A stretch of DNA of 7,934 nucleotides from the NCBI GenBank assembly GCA_008363265.1, contig RHKR01000114.1, forward strand, positions 1 to 7,934, in the 5' to 3' direction. A program made the position numbers and the translations under genes. Each line of letters starts with the position of its first letter. Position 1 is the first letter of the stretch. Below, piece by piece: positions 4,568 through 7,934 of the stretch. The DNA is from Chlorobiota bacterium (lineage in GTDB: Bacteria; Bacteroidota; Ignavibacteria; Ignavibacteriales; Ignavibacteriaceae). The notes beneath the pieces were generated by a model. The model was not told the origin of the DNA and made no database searches. It saw nothing but the letters and a program-made list of their open reading frames with translations.

Positions 4568-6965
4568 CACAAATTCTTTCTCCCATCCGGGGGAAAGACT
4601 CGGTAATCACCTTGCCCGTGTGGCCGGAAACACGAAAATGTTGCTTGCCCGGGCAGGGTACAATTTCTCAATCATTGCTCCTGAACATCTTGAGAGGGCG
4701 GCGCTTCTTGCTGCTGCCCTCCATGATATAGGGAAATCCACGACATATTTTCAGGACTATCTGCTCACCGATAAGCCGTTCGACCCTGACCTGAAAGCTC
4801 ACGCCAAGGTGTCAGGGGTTTTGGCACGCGAAGTGCTGCAAAAGTCTTTGGAACCTGAGGTCACAGACCCCGTAGTTTCCGCTTATCTCCCCCTTCTCAC
4901 TTGGTTGGCTGTTAAAAGACACCATGGAAATCTTGGCGATATAAAGGATGAAAATGACCTCCCGGGCTCCGCCGTTGAGGCTGATGTACTTGCCAGGCAA
5001 CTAAAGGCGATGGATTCCAATGATCTCGCGGTGGTTTCCCTGCTTATTGAACAACTGACCGGGATCAGCACGGAACTCCCACACCTTGCCGGGAATTTAG
5101 ATGTCCCCGGACTGAAACGAAGGACAAGTATCGTAATGCCTTCACTTTCATACAGGAAACTTGATGAATGGCACAAGCTTGAATACTATTTCCTTGGTTT
5201 AACCCTCGTTTCCCTTCTTCTGCACAGCGACAAGCGGGATGTAATACTGAAGGAGACCGATTTAAAGCCACTTCCGGTTCCCGGTGATATTGTTGAGAAC
5301 TTCAGGGAGAGGAAGGGCTTTGGGAAAGGAACATCTGAGCTTGATCTCCAAAAAGAGAAGGCTTTCTTTGGTGTTCTGGATAAGCTAAAAAGTGATTTTA
5401 AACCGGGTAGGAGGTTTTATTCAATCACTCTCCCCACAGGTTTGGGCAAGACTATTACTTCTTTCCGGGCTGCTCTCGAACTCTGCAAACTTGCGGGGGG
5501 CGAGCGGCGGATGGTTTTTACGATCCCTTTTACATCGATCATCGATCAGACATTCGGTGTTTATGGCGACATTGTCGGGTTGGACGATTCACGTGTAATG
5601 ATCAAACACCATCACCTTGCAGAGCCTGTGTACAAAGCAGGTGACGACACTCCGGCTCAGGAAAAAAGTGAGTTCCTGATAGAAACATGGGAATCATCAA
5701 TTGTAGTGACAACCTTCGTCCAGTTATTCGGCTCCCTGATCACCAATTCGAAAAGCAGACTTCTGAAATTACCTAATCTCGCCCGGTCTGTTATTGTTTT
5801 GGACGAAGTGCAAAACCTCCCTTATAAACACTGGAAACTCGTTAATCAGACGCTTAAGGTTTTCGCTGATGTTTATGACGTTTACTTTATCCTGCTAACG
5901 GCCACTCAGCCTTTAATTTTCATCCCGGTTGAGGAAATACACGAACTTGTACCTGATCATGAGAGTTTTTTCAGATTCTTCAATCGTACACGGCTACACA
6001 ACCTGCTTGGAACACCCTTTGCCAACGCCGAAGAACTTGCCGGGCACGTAATTGAGTATGCGGGGAACAACCCCGAGAAGGATGTAATGGTGATCCTGAA
6101 CACCAAACGGATGGCTTCGGATGTCTTCGAACTCATAGCCACCATGCTCCCGGATGACAAGGTTTATTATCTTTCAACCTCTGTTTCACCATATGAGAGA
6201 AAGATCATTCTTGAAGATAAGATTAAAAGGGATGACACTCCGGGAAGAAGACTATTGATCACCACCCAGCTCGTTGAAGCGGGTGTTGATATCTCATTCG
6301 ATACCGTCTTCAGACAGATCGCCCCTGTCGACTCAATCCTTCAGGCTGCCGGCAGGGCAAACAGATATAACACCTCCGAAGAGCCCGCTGATGTCTTTAT
6401 TTTCTGCTTTGACGGGAATGAGGATAAGAGTAAATTTGTCTACGGAGCAGAGCTTTTGGATGCCTCAAAACGGTTGCTAAATGCCAACCTGCCGGAGGGT
6501 GGGCTTTCCGAGGAACATTATCTCGGGTTAATTTCCGCGTATTTCAAAATCTTAAAAGAGTACTCGGAAAATCTTTCAAGCAAGTTCCTCGATCATGCCT
6601 GCGCTCTGGAATATAAGCAAGCGGGATCATTCAATCTGATCGAAGAACTGGGGAATCCTGTTTCCGTTTATCTCTTCCTGAACGATAAAGCCCGCCAACT
6701 TTGGGGTGAATTCAAGGAGATAATGAGGAAGGATGCCCCCTCCTATGAGAAAAAGAGGGAGTTTTCAGCCATAAAATCGCGGTTCTACGACTTTGTAATA
6801 AATGTGAATGTCCCTGAGCGGGAAAGGATCAACATCTTTAACCGCGAACCTGAGTTTGGCTTCCAAACCTGGGACCCTGAACTCCACGATTCATTCTACA
6901 CATACACTCCTGAAAATTTCAGAGAGAACAAAGGATTCACAAAGAACACATCAGCGGTATTATGA
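4545..6965 (+). CDS. cas3: CRISPR-associated nuclease-helicase Cas3
   Basis: This 806-residue protein (from ATG 4545) is recruited by Cascade to nick, unwind and degrade target DNA. The N-terminal HD nuclease has SHPGERLGNHL, the H60-D61 pair in LHDIGKS, and later KRHHGNL. The helicase follows: Walker A PTGLGKT (297-303), DEVQ box (420-423), motif III TAT (452-454), motif V-like VEAGVDISFD and motif VI QAAGRANR (600-607). All catalytic motifs that I can identify are intact. Upstream in-frame starts exist at TTG 4518 and ATG 4533 but neither has a ribosome site. ATG 4545 gives the usual short lead before SHPG, though its own site (GGGA near 4540) is weak. The TGA stop at 6963-6965 overlaps an ATG at 6962 that opens a dead frame (see cas6). 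Confidence 0.95.
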   Translation: METSSSFDTNSFSHPGERLGNHLARVAGNTKMLLARAGYNFSIIAPEHLERAALLAAALHDIGKSTTYFQDYLLTDKPFDPDLKAHAKVSGVLAREVLQKSLEPEVTDPVVSAYLPLLTWLAVKRHHGNLGDIKDENDLPGSAVEADVLARQLKAMDSNDLAVVSLLIEQLTGISTELPHLAGNLDVPGLKRRTSIVMPSLSYRKLDEWHKLEYYFLGLTLVSLLLHSDKRDVILKETDLKPLPVPGDIVENFRERKGFGKGTSELDLQKEKAFFGVLDKLKSDFKPGRRFYSITLPTGLGKTITSFRAALELCKLAGGERRMVFTIPFTSIIDQTFGVYGDIVGLDDSRVMIKHHHLAEPVYKAGDDTPAQEKSEFLIETWESSIVVTTFVQLFGSLITNSKSRLLKLPNLARSVIVLDEVQNLPYKHWKLVNQTLKVFADVYDVYFILLTATQPLIFIPVEEIHELVPDHESFFRFFNRTRLHNLLGTPFANAEELAGHVIEYAGNNPEKDVMVILNTKRMASDVFELIATMLPDDKVYYLSTSVSPYERKIILEDKIKRDDTPGRRLLITTQLVEAGVDISFDTVFRQIAPVDSILQAAGRANRYNTSEEPADVFIFCFDGNEDKSKFVYGAELLDASKRLLNANLPEGGLSEEHYLGLISAYFKILKEYSENLSSKFLDHACALEYKQAGSFNLIEELGNPVSVYLFLNDKARQLWGEFKEIMRKDAPSYEKKREFSAIKSRFYDFVINVNVPERERINIFNREPEFGFQTWDPELHDSFYTYTPENFRENKGFTKNTSAVL

Positions 6966-7003
6966 AGAAAATTGATCATGCCGTATCCGTTTGTCCAATA
7001 TAA
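6962..7003 (+). pseudogene. 13-codon dead frame at the cas3 stop, possible remnant of the original cas6 start
   Basis: ATG 6962 overlaps the cas3 stop in the ATGA arrangement common for coupled cas genes and reads MKKIDHAVSVCPI before TAA 7001-7003. MKKI is a typical first tetrapeptide for Cas6-family proteins. The recognisable Cas6 sequence starts just inside this stretch but in another frame (PYPFVQYK from 6981). I infer that an internal deletion removed the Cas6 N-terminus and shifted the frame. A chance overlap is the simpler alternative. Confidence 0.35.
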
Positions 7004-7517
7004 AGTTATTGACGGGCAACCGTTCATTGTCGGGCTTGAGGAAGGGGCGGAACTGCTCCGCAAACTTTTTATGGAGATCAGGGAATTTGTGATTGATGAC
7101 ACCACATACCGGATCACTGAAAAGTTCTTGGGCTCCGATTCGCGCTATGTCGGGGTTGATGACCAGCTGCATTCATATCGCTTCCTTACGAATTGGATGG
7201 CACTCAATGAGGAGAACTTCAAAAAATACAAGGACACCCGGCACTCACTCGAAAGACAAGACATGCTAATGAAGATCCTCACCGGAAATATATTGAGCAT
7301 GTTCAAAGCACTCGGGCATCATGAGGAGGGGAAAATAATGGCCCTGATGGAAGTTCGCGGAGATCACTCAAACTTCAAAGAGAACAGAATGCTGACATTC
7401 AAAGGTGATTTCACCACTAATGTTCTTTTACCCCCACTCTGTGGGCTCGGTAAAGCCGTTTCAAGAGGTTTCGGCACCATCGCTGAGAAGGGAGTTCCGG
7501 TTGTATCTTACGATTGA
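6978..7517 (+). CDS. cas6: Cas6-type crRNA endoribonuclease (Cas6b-like), apparently lacking its N-terminus
   Basis: From ATG 6978 the product has 179 residues; an in-frame TTG at 6972 would add two. Full-length Cas6 would cut pre-crRNA within each repeat. Family evidence: PYPFVQYKVIDGQPFIVG near the start, HSYRFLTNWMALNEENFKKY, the helix LMKILTGNILSMFKALG, and the C-terminal strand and Gly-rich RAMP loop FKGDFTTNVLLP...GLGKAVSRGFG (loop about 156-166). In Bacteroidetes-type relatives as I remember them, about 45-50 residues, including a conserved FRGA segment and His residues thought to include the catalytic one, come before the YPxIQYK stretch. Here the cas3 stop lies immediately upstream, so they cannot be encoded. 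Processing activity is therefore doubtful. The last 17 bases overlap the cas1 start. Having cas6 between cas3 and cas1 is not the most common order. Confidence 0.8.
   Translation: MPYPFVQYKVIDGQPFIVGLEEGAELLRKLFMEIREFVIDDTTYRITEKFLGSDSRYVGVDDQLHSYRFLTNWMALNEENFKKYKDTRHSLERQDMLMKILTGNILSMFKALGHHEEGKIMALMEVRGDHSNFKENRMLTFKGDFTTNVLLPPLCGLGKAVSRGFGTIAEKGVPVVSYD
7488..7494 (+). promoter_or_regulatory. Ribosome binding site that fixes the TTG start of cas1
   Basis: AAGGGAG lies inside the 3' end of cas6 and six bases before TTG 7501. It is the strongest Shine-Dalgarno-like site in the window, and no ATG near the expected Cas1 N-terminus competes. The first in-frame ATG comes 17 codons later, inside the first conserved strands. 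Confidence 0.75.
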
Positions 7518-7934
7518 CTCATACGGGGCGTATGTGCATGTAAAAGACGGAATGTTTGAAATAATAATCCGTAATGGCCCGCAGGAGATCAAAAAGCTTT
7601 TCTCCCCCTCGAAGATCACAACCATTTCATTGAACCAAGGGGCCGCATTATCAGGTGGCGCGGCTGAACTTGCGCTTATGAACAACATTGATATTATCTT
7701 TCTCGACCGGTTCGATGATCCCGTCGGAAGGGTTTGGTTCCCCGGGTTGGGCTCAACCACCAGGATCAGGAAAGCTCAGCTTTACGCATCTGTAAATGGT
7801 GAAGGACTACGGATGGCGGCCGGATGGTTGAAAGCCAAAGCGGAAGGGAGGCTTGACTTTATTTCCAGGTTGAAGAAGCACAGACCCGAAAAAAAGAAAA
7901 TGATCGATGAAGCAATAGTTGCGATCAATGACGG
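7501..7934 (+). CDS. cas1: CRISPR integrase Cas1 (N-terminal 144 codons, cut by the window end)
   Basis: Cas1 integrates new spacers together with Cas2. With TTG 7501 read as Met the protein starts MYLTIDSYGAYVHVKDGMFE and continues with the N-terminal beta-sandwich (KITTISLNQGAALSGGAAELALMNNIDIIFLD). The very typical GRVW...GLGSTTRIRKAQL linker follows, then the first part of the helical domain (WLKAKAEGRLDFISRLKKHRPEKKK). The catalytic Glu, His and Asp are expected beyond the window edge, so integrity cannot be judged. The gene overlaps cas6 by 17 bases in another frame, with a clear ribosome site. The sequence recalls Bacteroidetes-type I-B Cas1 proteins. Confidence 0.93.
   Translation, partial: MYLTIDSYGAYVHVKDGMFEIIIRNGPQEIKKLFSPSKITTISLNQGAALSGGAAELALMNNIDIIFLDRFDDPVGRVWFPGLGSTTRIRKAQLYASVNGEGLRMAAGWLKAKAEGRLDFISRLKKHRPEKKKMIDEAIVAIND

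Noticed and set aside
6840..6975. Missing Cas6 N-terminus encoded in another frame within the cas3 3' end (simple frameshift)
   Set aside because: The two alternative frames were read: one has several stops before 6962 and the other gives a Ser/Thr-rich sequence without Cas6-like features. A deletion or a truly short protein fits better than a frameshift.
7461..7760. 99-codon minus-strand frame over the cas6-cas1 junction
   Set aside because: It is antisense to conserved Cas6 and Cas1 motifs; a shadow.

Overview
The window is dominated by a type I-B CRISPR-Cas operon on the + strand. It runs from about position 953 past the right edge: cas8b (TM1802-type large subunit), cas7 (Csh2-type), cas5 (Cas5h-type), cas3 (HD nuclease plus helicase), a short cas6 (Cas6b-type), and the first 144 codons of cas1. 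The genes overlap or sit within a few bases of each other, so they are probably one transcript. No CRISPR array lies in the window; an array, cas2 and possibly cas4 would be expected beyond cas1.

Layout: 2-349 is the 3' end of an unrelated gene for a protein anchored by one C-terminal membrane helix. 350-952 has no gene. Its left half (360-691) is a dense set of GC-rich hairpins and palindromic repeats, including four GGATTA words, a nested multi-hairpin element, a tandem AACCCC/GGGGTT palindrome array, and eight same-strand GGTAG words. Its right half (about 692-952) is AT-rich and carries inverted and direct repeats that probably form the control region of the cas operon. 953-7934 is the cas operon.

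How the genes work together: Cas8b, Cas7 and Cas5 (with a small subunit Cas11 probably translated from inside cas8b at 2426) would form the crRNA-guided Cascade complex. Cas6 would cut the pre-crRNA, Cas3 would unwind and degrade the bound DNA, and Cas1 (with Cas2 outside the window) would insert new spacers.

Two points stand out. First, the cas6 product appears to lack about 45-50 N-terminal residues that I remember from its family, and an out-of-frame MKKI-type start sits exactly at the cas3 stop, which suggests a small deletion. Second, an in-frame ATG with a GAGG ribosome site inside cas8b fits an embedded cas11.

Organism: a bacterium, most likely of the Bacteroidetes/Chlorobi/Ignavibacteria-like (FCB) side. 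This is judged from the similarity of the Cas6 and Cas1 sequences to Bacteroidetes-type relatives as I remember them and from the style of the intergenic repeats. Confidence at phylum level is low. Shine-Dalgarno-like sites are visible before several genes (GGAG before cas7, cas5 and cas1).
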